Below are positions 10,901 through 21,578 of a stretch of 34,580 nt of DNA, in pieces. This DNA is from Apostichopus californicus (Eukaryota; Echinodermata; Holothuroidea; Aspidochirotida; Stichopodidae). Made by a program: the position numbers and the translations under genes. A model generated the notes under the pieces. That model was not told where the DNA came from. It saw only the letters and a program-made list of their open reading frames with translations, and did not search any database. The first letter of the stretch is position 1. Every line of letters begins with the position of its first letter. The DNA lies in NCBI GenBank assembly GCA_020650975.1, contig JAIPMN010006630.1:1-34580 (forward strand), given 5' to 3'.

Positions 10901-13900
10901 GCTGTCATGTTTTGCATTATCTCACAGCAATCTTCACTTTTCCTCAACAATTACGACCGAAAGAAAAAAATTGGTTCTAAATATGTACCAAGGATTATAT
11001 ACGGTATGCGTATAGGCTGCAATTGCATTAGCTAAAAATAAAATGCCTTGTCAGAAGAATAAAGACTTTTTTGCATTCAAAGTGAACAGTTTTGTTAAAA
11101 AGTCCTGTCAAATTCCTTTCTTATTTGTTTGACAGACAGTTGAAACATTGATCAAAATTTTTCAGAGAACCTTTCTAAAAATAATTTTAGAAACCATGCA
11201 TGGTTTTAGTGTACTGCAGTAAATTGGACACAATACATTGTCAGTAATTCTGAATATAGATCAGTGTGTTGAACTATATATCTGTGTGTGTGTGTGTGTG
11301 TATACATACAGTACTATACATCCATAGTCCCTTTTGACAATTAAACTGCACAGGCGTCCTTGAAACAGCAGCTATATTGAATATTGAGACTCATCATAGC
11401 CAATCCCATGCATCTGTGAGTTTGGGATCTATATAGTATATATGTAGTATGTACCATGGCATTATTATAGCTGCATACTTGACCTAGTTACCGCTCTTAT
11501 TAGGTCAGCAAGATATGCCAATTCACACTGTTTCATATTTGTACAGCTGAAAATACTTTTCGGTTAGTAATTATTTCAAGGTTAACTCTTTGGTTTTAAC
11601 TTTTTTCCGTGCAGTCGCTATACAGGGAATAATTTATCCAGTATCGTATAACTGAATGCTATATACAGTATATGAAATGGTCAAGTTGCTACAGAAAAAC
11701 ACAAATATCAAGATTTATAGCAGTTTAAGACACAGAAAATATAGTATCCGATGAGAGAAAACATTACAGGGCCTACGAAAGTGCTACACATAATGATTGA
11801 CCCTGTCACCCTGCTGTAACTTACAGTAGTTGCTTGAAATGACAGTATTTCGAGACTACATTGCTAATTTTTTGCAGAAGTTGGAACGTACCATTTTTTT
11901 CCTATCGATAATATGAAGCACTGTTTGAAAGATGCATTTGTTAGGTGCTAAGACTGTAAGATCGAAGGCCTCATAGCAAAGTACAGTAGTAAATTTCTTA
12001 CTGTGAAATGGAGATAACAAATGATCCGGAGGGGGAGGGAGACATGCTGAGATTTATGGGCAGACACAATTTAAGAGCTGACACGATTGATCTTTTTAAA
12101 GGTTTTGTATTTTGGTCATTAGTAGACTACATACATGTTACAGAACTTTATAAATAGATGACAGCAGACCGTTGTTAATGAAACGTGGTTTATACAGAGG
12201 TAATTTTAAAAAGCAGGAATGATGGATAGGATTTTTTTTTCATCTCAACCTGCATTGCTGCATATAAGTAGAAAGAGGAGGCAGTTAAGTTATCGTTGTT
12301 CCTAATTTATACCCAATTCCGGTAAGTTTTGCGGTTTCTCTTTCTCTCCCTAATTTGTTTAATAATTCTGTGTGAAAGTTAAATGTACTGGGTTCCCCAT
12401 AGTTGTTTATATGATCGGTATCACCTATCTCTCTCCCAGCCATAAGGGGTGATCGCCAGAGAGGAGGTCGTTCGATGTACCAAGGTTCTTCAGAATACAG
12501 GCGTAGGCAACAGCTACAAGTCCAACAACAGAACGGCGGCGTCTCGCAGTCCACACCCAAACGGAGGAGACGACACCTCGATGCCGGAAACCTCAAGCAC
12601 CGAGACGAGTGCGAAGGCGAGGCATCGAAGAGGGCGGAGAACCCGGGAGAGGCGCAGGAAGGTCCGAGCAGCAGCACACAGGAACAAGCTCTCATTAACG
12701 CATCCCTTTTCATCGAAGAACTCTTAGTTCACAATGCCTTCCTGGATGTTCAGCCCATCGCCAGTTGTTGTCAGATCAGTGGTCATTCAGAGGAAACCAT
12801 ATTAAGAGGGATTTGCCACTTGGTAGATCATCATTTAATTTTCTTGTACGAGTGGGTGCAAGGTCTGCCTTACTTCAGGGAGCTAGAGGTACAGTATACT
12901 TTAACATATTATATACATGTAGTCTTTTCTTTCTTCTTGTTTGTTAGCATTATCAAGCGGGGGATTACAAGCTGTTTTTTGCAACAAGTAGGTTTTTTTC
13001 TCTTTTGGAAAGATATTTGTATTCGTCGTATATGACAGCTAGGTCCGTTTAGGGTCGTAACAGTCGTGAGTGTTTCAATGAACAAGAAATAATATATATT
13101 TGGACACCTTACAACTTAAAGGCCCAATGTATGTGTGACAAAAGCATGTAGTATTCAATGATGGTCATACAGTATTGTATTATAGTGTGGTAAGCATCCC
13201 ATGTGATACAGCCCCTTTAATATAATTTTTTTGAAGTGTGTGCATCTCTCCATTTGGCCAATTTATCGTGCTCTGACTGTAAAACTGTTCACAATTCTCT
13301 CCACAATGATTGATAGTCTGTGCTCTCGTCTCCACGATTTGGGTTCCTCTTCATTTCTCTGCATGTAAGAGCATTTAGGCCATTTCAGAGTTCAAAAGTG
13401 CAAAAGCAAAACTTGGCACAAGCTATAGGCAGTACTGTATGCTTATTACTGTCACTGCAATTATGGGTTCTGCAGTGCAACCTGAATGGGCGATGCAATG
13501 ATTTTTTGTACAGACACCCATTATTTAAGGCAGTGCTACACGAATTGGTGTAATTAAAAATTAGGAAATGAACATTGACCATAACAAACATGTTTTGTTT
13601 GCCACAAAACATATAACTTCATACACTGTATGCATGTTAATTATCTATAGTATTGGTCATTTGAGAGTGCTTGACCTGTCACAATATCTTACACAAGAGT
13701 GAAAATAATCATATACAGTATAACCACAGGTTGAATGATCCCAAAAATAACTGGCCCAACAGCCCCTTTAAATGTGCCCGAGAAAATATGCCAAAACCAT
13801 TGTTTAGCTTTGCACCGAGCCAATCAACCCATTCTTTGGACATATTGCTTCTCAAAGGCCAAGATAAACATTGAAGAATAACAACATAGATTTTTAAACT

Positions 13901-16900
13901 TGTTTGATACAGTTACATCCAAAGAAGTGTACATACACAAATCAAAAAATGGTATATTTAGTATTTATGGTATGAATTAGGAAGGTACCCTCTTTTTTCA
14001 CTCAGTCTGAGAGTACATGTTACTTAGCAAAACCAAATCTAACTCTCAAACTAATTCACAGCATTTTTCCGTTGATTACAAATAATACTTTTTTAACTAG
14101 ATAAAATATTTATCTTATTTTGAGTATTATCTGGCAGAACAATCTGTAATTATCATACTCTAAATGGACAGTACACCAGAATTGCTATTTTTGCCCTTTA
14201 AAATATTTCAACTGATCATATAAATTTGGAAATAAATAATACAACCAATTTGATGGGGTGATGGGTTAGAGATCTCAACAAATGAACGTTTCCAATGTTG
14301 AGGGCCGTCAGTGAAAAACAAGGAAAAAGCAAAGACAGTTTGATGTGTGACGACACAAATTATTGCATGCTATACCTCTTCAAAAAGCCCCCCCCCCCCC
14401 AAAAAAAAGGGAATTTAATTTCCAAAATTGACTTTGCTCCTCTCTCTTACTGAAGCTGTCTCCAATTTACATTTCACATAGTCACTTTCCAATCTGTCTA
14501 CATGTCTGTGTTCTGAATGGTAGATCCTGAAAGAGGAGAAATGGGGGTGCAGTGCTAAAACGTTCCGGTCATGTAGTTTAGAACTTTAGGTATAGATAGG
14601 AAAGTGCATATACATGTTATGGCGAAGACAGGTTAGTATTGTCACTGGTATATATCCCTAAACCAGTATGTGTTTGTCGATTGTTCATCCCAGTAAGTCA
14701 AGAACTAAACAATTATTGATCTCATTCCTTGGGCCACAATATACAGTTTGTGTACAACACTGTATATATGGTATAGGATAATTATTATTGATTGATTGAT
14801 TTTGGTTTGGTTGATATATTTGCACAGCATTAAAAACAAGAAAAACAAATGTCGAAAAATACATGATGAATGGGAACCAAAACCAATTGCAGCCCGGATG
14901 ACACAGAAAAGTCTGATAAGCCGACTTATTTCCACTGTTGTCCCTATAAACATGAAAATACTACAGTAAAAATACATCCAAAAACATATAAAACATAAAT
15001 CTTAAAGTATAAAAATATAGAGCCTGGCTTCTTCTTTCAGTTTAGTCGTAAAAGTTTTTATTTTATAATTGCTAATTTAAAGATATTAAAATTAATGGAT
15101 TTTGAAATTTGGCAGGTGTTGAGTTCCATAAAATAAAACTAGTATAATAAAATGTTTTAACACCATATTTTTTGTATAATACAACAAAAAATTAAAACCA
15201 AGTGCAGCCCGGATGACACAGAAAAGTCTGACAAGCCGACTTATTTCCACTGTTGTCCCTATAAACATGAAAATACTACAGTAAAAATACATCCAAAGAC
15301 ATATAAAACATCTAAATCTAAAAGTATAAAAATATAGAGCTCTCTTCTTCTTTCAGTTTAGTCGTAAAAGTTTATTTTAATAATTGCTAATTTAAAGATA
15401 TTAAGATTAATGGATTTTGAAATTTGGCAGGTGTTGAGTTTCCATAAAATATAACTAGTATAATAAATGTTTTTAACACTATATTTTTTGTATAATACAT
15501 CAAAAAATTAAAACCAAGTGCAGCCCGGATGACACAGAAAAGTCTGACAAGCCGACTTACTTCCACTGTTGTCCCTATAAACATGAAAATACTACAGTAA
15601 CAATACATCCAAACACATATAAGTTTAGTCGTAAAAGTTTTTTTTAATAATTGCTAATATAAAGATATTAAGATTAATGGATTTGAAATTTGGCAGGTGT
15701 TGAGTTTCCAAAAAAATACAACTACAGTGGTTTAATGAAATGTTTTTAACACCATATTTTTTGTAGAATACAACAAAAAATAAACAAATTTGGATGAAAG
15801 AATAGATCTAGTATTATAATGATGGAAGTGATCTTTATTGTTTGTTCCAATCAAGGTAGGTGATACAACAAAGAGGGGTGGGGCTTGGTATAGTCCTTGC
15901 CCCATTTTAGTGAATTAAGGTACATAAGATACTTGTTGTTCAGTGACCTATAAAAGTTGAAGTGGAAGAACAAATATTGTAAATATGATAAATGAACTTT
16001 GAGCGGGCACAATCAACAAACAGTATTAATCTGTTTCAATAACAGAAATATAAACCACTCAAATTCTAAATGTCATTTGCACTTTTTGGCATAAACAATT
16101 TCTGGAAATTTTTTACTAATGTTGTTATCTCAAATCTCTACATTAATGGTCTGAGAATGATATGTTGTACTTCTTTGAATCTGTGTTGCAACCACATGCA
16201 TATCTTTATATCCCTCAGGCTCTGGGCACTGAACGGAAGGTTCATGGTTAAGTGTGGATTAGCTGGGAGGCACCATTGCATTGGGTTAAAGATGGGGGTG
16301 GATTGTACCATTTCATGGTGACAGTTGAAAAGTAATCTAGATATAAACATGTTCATGCGTTTATGTGTGTGTGTGTGTAATTAGCCAAAAAGTGTCAAAA
16401 ATGGACTTCAAAGTTGGTGGGTGTGTTGTGCACCTGAGCATTGGATGTATTGTAGTGCCTCCATTAATGATATCATAGGGTCAGAGGTCAAAGGTAAAAG
16501 CAATTTAGTTAAATTATGTAAGACTTCAATAGGTTACATGGTCAACAGAGTTCAAACCATAATCCAGAAGAACATATAACTTTGTGAGTGAATGACATGG
16601 GCATGTGCTGTTGAGCCTTGTGTGAGGATTACTTGATAGCTGTTCTCTCTGATCCTAAATGAAACCACGAACTTCCACTTCAAGATTTTGACAATTACTT
16701 GATAACTTGTCATTTTGAAATTCTCCTTTAAGATTGACAATTAATAACTGCTTTTTCGCTTGAAACCTTAAGTTGAGAACATGAACATCCCCTTTAAGAT
16801 GGACAAATAATATTAATTTATAACCAGATAGCACAAATTATTTATTTTTTTAAGGTCAGATGCATGTTCAGTCTTGGTGGGAAGGGGGGGGGTCTGAAAC

Positions 16901-19900
16901 CTGGTAAATACAAAAATTGCAATCTAAAGCCTGGTTGAACTTTATCCTTGGTATGTAGAGCCCCCTCGGTGAGCACAGGACACCTTATAATCGAAAGTCT
17001 AGAACCTTGCGAAACACAAAACAAATCTTTAAGTAAAATTATGAACTTGAGAGTTGATATGTAGGTTGGCTGCAGTATTGCAAGGACCTTGCCAATCGCT
17101 TGAAGTCAAGAATGGTCAGCACTTGAAAAATCCTGGATGCAGTGTTAGTACTGTTGAATGTTTTCATGTGAAATGTGGCAAGGAATCACTAAGCCAATTG
17201 GCTTTTTTCTCATTGTCCATATTTTATTCTTTCTCTCAGAAACAAGATCAAGAGTACTTGTTCAGGAATCGTTGGATTCAGCTGATGCTGAGTCACTACT
17301 GTCTGACCGTTATGGAAAATCCAGGCACGGTTCAACTCAGAGATGGTCAAATGATAGACTTACAGGAATGTTTTGAGTCGGCCATCTTCATCGACTTTTT
17401 GAAGAGTTTAACGGACATCATCCGCTTTTTCAAAGCCTTGAAATTGGATACTGTTGAATGTGCTCTACTCAAACTCTTAGTGCTGCTGAACTCAGGTATG
17501 TTGTCTGATGACATCCAGTTTGACCCCATAAATTAAGAAATGGATATTGCAACAATTCCAAATGAGTGTTTCAAGAAAGCTGCTGTCATAATTTATCTGC
17601 ACTATTGAAAGAAAAATTGTATCTTGATAGCATGGTGCAGGAAGTTACAAAGATGTGGATGTTTTTATGTTGGGTGTATTTTAATGTCAATATGTAAATG
17701 AGTACTACTATGTATTGAGATACATATACTTGAGGACAAAGTGTATTTGTCATTATTTCTATTGACAGACCTCTAAATTAATTCTCGTGAAATATCATCG
17801 CTAAGCGGCAGGTAATATATTTAGTCATATTCGAAAGTCACTTATATTCGTAACGTAAAATCACTTTGGGGAATTTTATTTTTTCCTAAAGCCTACTCAC
17901 TTTAATTTGGTACACCTTTGAAAAGAAAGTTGTTTCGGTATGTGTGTGTTCATGAAAGTGATAATTCCACACAATATAACACATAGACAATTATGAAGAA
18001 TATAGCAAACTTACAACTTTCTTCTGCCACTGGGCGTAAAATAAGTACTCTTTTAAGCTACGGTCAGTTCTGGAAGTCAATTATCAAACCTCACCTCCGT
18101 CATGCGTGTGTTTGATATTATTATAAACAAAACCAGAAAGAGGTCAGTGCTCTGCAGCTTTAAAGCTCACCCGCATTTTTTTTGGAGACTCAGGGAGAGT
18201 CTGCTTTATAGTTCCGATTAGGCAAAGAGCAGACATTTCTTGTGAAGACCCAACCCAAAGATGTTTTGGAATATTTAATATTTGTTAGGAGTTTTGAGGA
18301 TACAGGTTAGGTAAATTCTCCACTTTATAAATACCCAAACCAACCAGCAACAGTACCACTAAAATGACGTCTTGTTCATATGCTCGGTTGAAATACTATT
18401 CATGTGCTTCTCTAATACTGCAACAATCCCCTCCCCCCTCCCCTAGGTAAGGTACAGTAATAAACTTAATAAGTACATCTAAAAGAAATCTCGTTATCAT
18501 CTTTGGGTTGGAGGATGTCAACGTTAAAAATAGACGACAAATAAGTTATTTAAGGAAACAACTAATTGAGATACCGCTATCAGTCGTCTGTTATTCTTTA
18601 GAAACACTTGTAAAGGTTGCCCTAGCTGATTGAACTCTCTGTGAGATGGAATTGACCTTGGGCATGCCCTTTGAAAAAGCTACAAAGTGAAGTTAGAGCA
18701 TGACTGATTACTATCTTACTTTCTAGCATATTTAAAGATGATAGTGACAGATTAAAGTTATGTTTTAATAGACCTGTTTGTTGATTTATAATGCTGTTTG
18801 CCCCAAATAGCTCAGTCAGACAGCAGGGTAAACAAAGAAGACATCATGACATCCTTGAGAAATTTTATTCCAAAGGTTAGCTCTTAAGTCGATAAGAAAT
18901 ATTGCATTATAAAGCGCCACGTGACGTTTACACAATGACGGTCTCACTCTACAAGGTGGGGGAGGGGGGCGGGGCTGGGAGGGAAGGGGGGTGGTAGGGG
19001 TTGAAGTGGACAACAACAAGGGCAAACTTTCAGAAAGGAGGATCGTGGTTTGAGCAACAATATGTTAGGCTCTCCCATCCCAGGGTGGTTTAACCTTTCA
19101 TATCCCTTACTATTTGTTGAAAATTACATATACTGGATATGGCAACTCCTGTAATTTCCATTTCATAACTTCGAGCTTATCAGGTGCCCCATCACGACAA
19201 AAGTATTAAGTCAAAATCATTTTTATGATTGCTCAAACTCAAATATTCCTTGGGTTCATACCACCCTGTATTATGTACAACAGAAGTAACTGAAAAACTA
19301 TGAAATGAATGAAAAAAACGGTAACGCCCACTGTCAATGAGCGACTATATGAACCATATAGTTAAGATATATTCCCTAGGCAATGACTTTGAAAATATAT
19401 ATGCATTCATACAGTACATTGTTCTTGGATTTCCATTGAAAACCCATTGATGCAAAAATGCAGTTGCTGTGCCATAATAGTTAGCTATTATTTTTCATTG
19501 TCATTGGTTATTCAAACTATAAATATATATAAATATATATAATAAGAGAAAACCAGAGAAATAAGATATGACTCATAATTGACAAATAAGGAGTAAAGTT
19601 TTAGAAAATATATTGGAATTTTTGGTCCCCCTGGGACCTTCGTCAGCAATACTTGGCAGTCGAATGAAAAGTAAAAAATGTAACACAAATGAAAGTATAA
19701 GTGTAAGTATAAGTGTAAGTTGCATTGATGGAATTAGAACCAAATAATCCATGACTATACAGGAAGCGGATTAAGGAGCAAAGAACGGATTACATATGTT
19801 TGTAGAACTGATAGTTGTTAAGGGGTCACAAGTCAATGTAATCCGTTCTTTGCTCCTTAATCCGTCACTATTATAAATAACAATTGTATTTTCCTGTAGA

Positions 19901-21578
19901 GGTACTGTACTTAGATTGCCTGTTTTCGTAGATGACCACAAGGGCGCAAGTTTCTCTGAGCGGACCCAAACAAATTTTAAGATGTTGTGTCCTTTTTAAA
20001 ATCCTATTAACAATACCTTCTGCAAGCCTTCAGTTATGTATGTGCATGGATTACTGTTCATTGTTCAGTTTGCTTGTTCTGGGGCTCCTTTCCAAACCGC
20101 ATGCATTGATCTAAGGTGATTGAAAGTCTGATAGAATCAAGCTTACATGTTATGCTCAGTTTATATACATGTAGCACCGACCTACATTTGTATAACATCT
20201 ATTAGTGCAGTATTCATAGATCTGATAAAGGCACCTAGCTGTGTTTTTATTGAATATTAAGATACCATATAACTATGAAAGGTAGGGGGATAGCTGATAG
20301 AAAGGTTTCAAACAATTCATTTGTGATTCTAATTAGTTTTCTGATGAGTATCAGAATCTGTATAATTCCAGTAAAGATTCAAAATACTGACAACATGCAG
20401 TGTGTTCTATATGTATATCCCAGTATGATGACAGCCTTCATGCATTGCTTAGTATTCGATGCTCAATTTACTGTATGGCTGGAAAAAAAATTCATTGAAT
20501 TTTTTCCTTGCTTACCTGTCTCCCCACAACCTTAGCACTCTCCTTCTCATTCTAAGTTTTGGAATTTCTCTTATCTAGAGAAGTCAGTCTTAGTAGTAGA
20601 TTAGTTAATGTTTTAAAGTAAGCAAATCCAATCATGAACATAAGCTAATGTGATGGGTCACTCGTGATGGACAACTTAATCCCCTAAGAGGTGAGAAACA
20701 ATTTGACCCACGTTTGGAAGGTATCACGCTTCTAATGTTCTCTCAAACACAAAAGAAAAGGTAGGCCTCAGAAATTTTCAGTTGATATGCAAGAATGCAT
20801 CATGGGTGCGATAAAAGTAGGTTTGGAAGAATTACCTTTGCCTAGTAAAGTCAAGAATGCGAATGGTGATCTCCTGTTTTACAAACTTGTTCAACATTTC
20901 TTTTATCAAATTGTATAGGATTTGAGGAGGCAATTTCCAACTTTAGCACAAATCTTTTTGTTCTTGAGCTGCACACGTGCACAGCTTGCTGGACATTTGT
21001 GCCATCGATAGCAAATCTGCCCCCACCCCACTTGACATTGCATTTATAATATTCACAGTCACTTTTGATACATTTCTTGTATATATATACTCTCTTAAAC
21101 AGCTCTGAGCCCGTGCTCATCCACATTGCGATTTATCCAATAGCGCTTTCAGACTGGTCAAATATACTACATGGCTTTGTAACTCTTGTACATGTATGTC
21201 CTTGAATATTGGATTTATGCTATGTCATTCCCACTTTATGTTTAGAGAACAAGGTGGGAAAGACTAACCTACCTAAAACAGTTTTTGCTCTATCTATCTA
21301 TCTCTCTCTATCTATCTTCATTTGTTTTCACTCTTTTAGATGTAGCCATCAACCAGCCTTCTCGGATCAGTCTCTTTCAGGAGAAGGTCCAGGACTCCCT
21401 GTTTCAGTACGTCCTCTCCAGAGACGCCGGGAACGTCAGAAGAGTCGGGGATATTCTCCTAAGATTTGCCGAAATCGAAAAGCTATGCCACATCGTCTAC
21501 GAGCATTTCATGTTCCAATTGTTGGCAGGCCAGCTGTCTGAGTACAACAATCTGTGTGATGTCCTGAAAATAAGATAA
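6352..21578 (+). CDS. Nuclear receptor, NR5 family, NR5B/Hr39-like (spliced, 861 aa)
   Basis: This is a predicted DNA-binding transcription factor acting in the nucleus. Coding exons are 6352-7993, 12440-12888, 17240-17495 and 21340-21578, with intron phases 1, 0 and 1; they sum to 862 codons with the stop. Residues 1-476 are a low-complexity, Ser-rich N-terminus with a charged helical stretch near 118-143 and an acidic run near 181-197. Residues 477-540 form the two-zinc-finger domain with all eight Cys and the P-box CESCKG, which is typical of NR5. A FTZ-F1 box ([15 protein letters not shown]) follows at 548 on, then a basic cluster TPKRRRR. The ligand-binding domain is at about 632-861. 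NR5 proteins bind YCAAGGYCR half-sites as monomers; here this is expected, not shown. The DBD reads closer to insect Hr39 than to SF-1/LRH-1 as I recall them. A possible SUMO site VKVEP is at K456. NR5B rather than NR5A is an inference; NR5 membership is firm. Confidence 0.9.
9778..10688. mobile_element. TTAA-flanked non-autonomous DNA transposon (piggyBac-type target site), with nested insertion
   Basis: The sequence TTAAAGGGATATTCCT at 9778-9793 is repeated as an exact reverse complement at 10673-10688. This gives TTAA at both ends and 12-bp inverted termini AGGGATATTCCT. TTAA duplication is the mark of piggyBac-like transposition. The 900-bp interior has no transposase. Part of it (about 10255-10580) looks like a separate retroelement tail, so the original element was probably shorter. 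Confidence 0.55.
10255..10580 (-). mobile_element. Retroelement 3' tail remnant (LINE/SINE-like)
   Basis: On the - strand the sequence ends GGAAATAAATTG followed by TTGTCATTGTCATTGGCA, that is a poly(A)-signal-like AATAAA and then a short microsatellite tail. This is how many non-LTR elements end. No reverse transcriptase coding remains. The 5' limit is uncertain and the family assignment tentative. Confidence 0.4.
11282..11301. repeat. (TG)n microsatellite
   Basis: About nine TG units lie in intron 1 of the receptor. Confidence 0.9.
12440..12888 (+). CDS. Nuclear receptor exon B: FTZ-F1 box, hinge, start of LBD
   Basis: The acceptor ctctctcccag ends at 12439. CC completes the split Ala codon and the frame reads [16 protein letters not shown], the NR5 FTZ-F1 box, which proves the join. 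A Gln-rich and basic hinge follows (TPKRRRRH), then the first LBD helices from about residue 632 ([12 protein letters not shown]) and the helix-3 region [20 protein letters not shown] with YFRELE. The donor GAG/gtacag at 12889 leaves phase 0. Confidence 0.88.
14870..15786 (-). repeat. Three tandem copies (~315 bp) of a retroelement-tail-like sequence
   Basis: The core GCAGCCCGGATGACACAG begins at 14889, 15204 and 15520, giving periods of 315 and 316 bp. Flanks are similar throughout; the third copy is truncated. On the - strand each core reads GGGACAACAG ... AAGTC ... GACTT ... CTGTGTCATCC, an imperfect nested hairpin. That layout, with AT-rich sequence after it, resembles the 3' end of CR1/L2-type LINEs. 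The small matching peptides on the - strand ([20 protein letters not shown]) are probably a by-product. Tandem duplication is certain; LINE origin is inferred. Confidence 0.7.
16478..16497 (+). promoter_or_regulatory. Three nuclear receptor half-sites spaced by one base (DR1-like)
   Basis: The sequence reads GGGTCA g AGGTCA a AGGTAA. The first pair is a perfect DR1 of the kind bound by RXR, HNF4 or COUP-type receptors. Whether it works as an intronic enhancer is not shown. Confidence 0.35.
17240..17495 (+). CDS. Nuclear receptor exon C: central LBD
   Basis: The acceptor is ttctttctctcag/AAA in phase 0. The exon encodes 85 codons beginning [20 protein letters not shown], which fits the NR LBD signature after helix 3 (compare EDQMKLLQNCWSELL in SF-1). 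It ends [19 protein letters not shown], matching the helix 8-9 region of NR5. The donor is TCAG/gtatgt at 17496, phase 1. Confidence 0.88.
18653..18661 (-). promoter_or_regulatory. NR5-type half-site CCAAGGTCA
   Basis: On the - strand this is an exact match to YCAAGGYCR, the extended half-site bound by NR5 (and ERR-type) monomers. It sits in intron 3 of the receptor itself. Autoregulation is possible but untested. Confidence 0.3.
18957..19001 (+). other. G-rich tract with G-quadruplex potential
   Basis: At least six runs of three or more G occur within 45 bases, including GGGGGAGGGGGGCGGGG. This is ample for a G-quadruplex on the strand matching the transcript. Confidence 0.6.
19560..19722 (-). 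mobile_element. Penelope-like retroelement fragment with decayed hammerhead ribozyme core
   Basis: On the - strand, CTGACGA (19646-19640) is followed by A, then GGTCCC AGG GGGACC (a 6-bp stem with 3-base loop, 19638-19624), then AAAAA. A hammerhead core is CUGANGA, stem II, GAAA; here only the G of GAAA is lost. On the + strand that position reads TG where CG is expected, as CpG decay would give. Hammerheads are known in the terminal repeats of Penelope-like elements. A short AAGTGTAAGTAT-type array adjoins at about 19692-19720. Element limits are not defined. Confidence 0.45.
19767..19864. repeat. Perfect 29-bp inverted repeat with 40-bp spacer
   Basis: The arm at 19767-19795 is an exact reverse complement of 19836-19864. 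The arms contain GGATTAAGGAGCAAAG and start and end with related CGGATTA/ACGGATTAC motifs. No ORF lies within. It could be the terminal pair of a very small foldback element or part of the adjoining retroelement. Confidence 0.8.
21340..21578 (+). CDS. Nuclear receptor exon D: C-terminal LBD and AF-2
   Basis: The acceptor follows a (TCTA)n-rich pyrimidine tract and ends ctcttttag at 21339; AT completes the split Asp codon. The exon encodes helices 9-11 ([35 protein letters not shown]) and a final helix [10 protein letters not shown], with the stop TAA at 21576-21578. The AF-2 core would be NLCDVL, where SF-1 has LLIEML. The first hydrophobic residue is lost and Glu is replaced by Asp. Confidence 0.88.

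Larger units (their letters stand above)
7994..12439 (+). other. Intron 1 of the nuclear receptor (4446 bp)
   Basis: GT-AG phase-1 intron. It holds the TTAA element at 9778-10688, a retroelement tail inside it, a 12 C / 9 A tract at 10007-10027 and a (TG)n microsatellite at about 11282-11301. A hairpin with 10-bp arms lies at 9490-9514. I see no other exon. Confidence 0.85.
12889..17239 (+). other. Intron 2 of the nuclear receptor (4351 bp)
   Basis: Phase-0 GT-AG intron. It carries a 13 C / 8 A tract at 14388-14408, the 315-bp triplication at about 14870-15786, a short (GT)n at about 16366-16378, a G run near 16885 and a cluster of nuclear receptor half-sites at 16478-16497. I see no additional exon. 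Confidence 0.85.
17496..21339 (+). other. Intron 3 of the nuclear receptor (3844 bp)
   Basis: Phase-1 GT-AG intron. It contains a G-rich tract at 18957-19001, a Penelope-like fragment at about 19560-19722, a perfect 29-bp inverted repeat at 19767-19864, and an NR5-type half-site at 18653-18661. I see no extra exon. Confidence 0.85.

Noticed and set aside
12285..12713. 142-codon open frame on the - strand opposite exon B
   Set aside because: It is the antisense shadow of the FTZ-F1 box and hinge exon, whose coding sense is proved by phase-matched splicing and domain match.
14705..15608. Three similar small proteins on the - strand ([20 protein letters not shown])
   Set aside because: Similarity comes from the 315-bp DNA triplication, whose non-coding flanks are equally conserved. 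No acceptor/donor pairs or codon-position bias suggest exons.
17054..17239. Extension of exon C upstream to an in-frame ATG at 17054
   Set aside because: The added 62 residues do not resemble an LBD, while the acceptor at 17239 joins exon B in phase and gives a continuous NR5 LBD.
21286..21316. (TCTA)n repeat before exon D as a separate element
   Set aside because: It is a short microsatellite that serves as part of the polypyrimidine tract of the acceptor.
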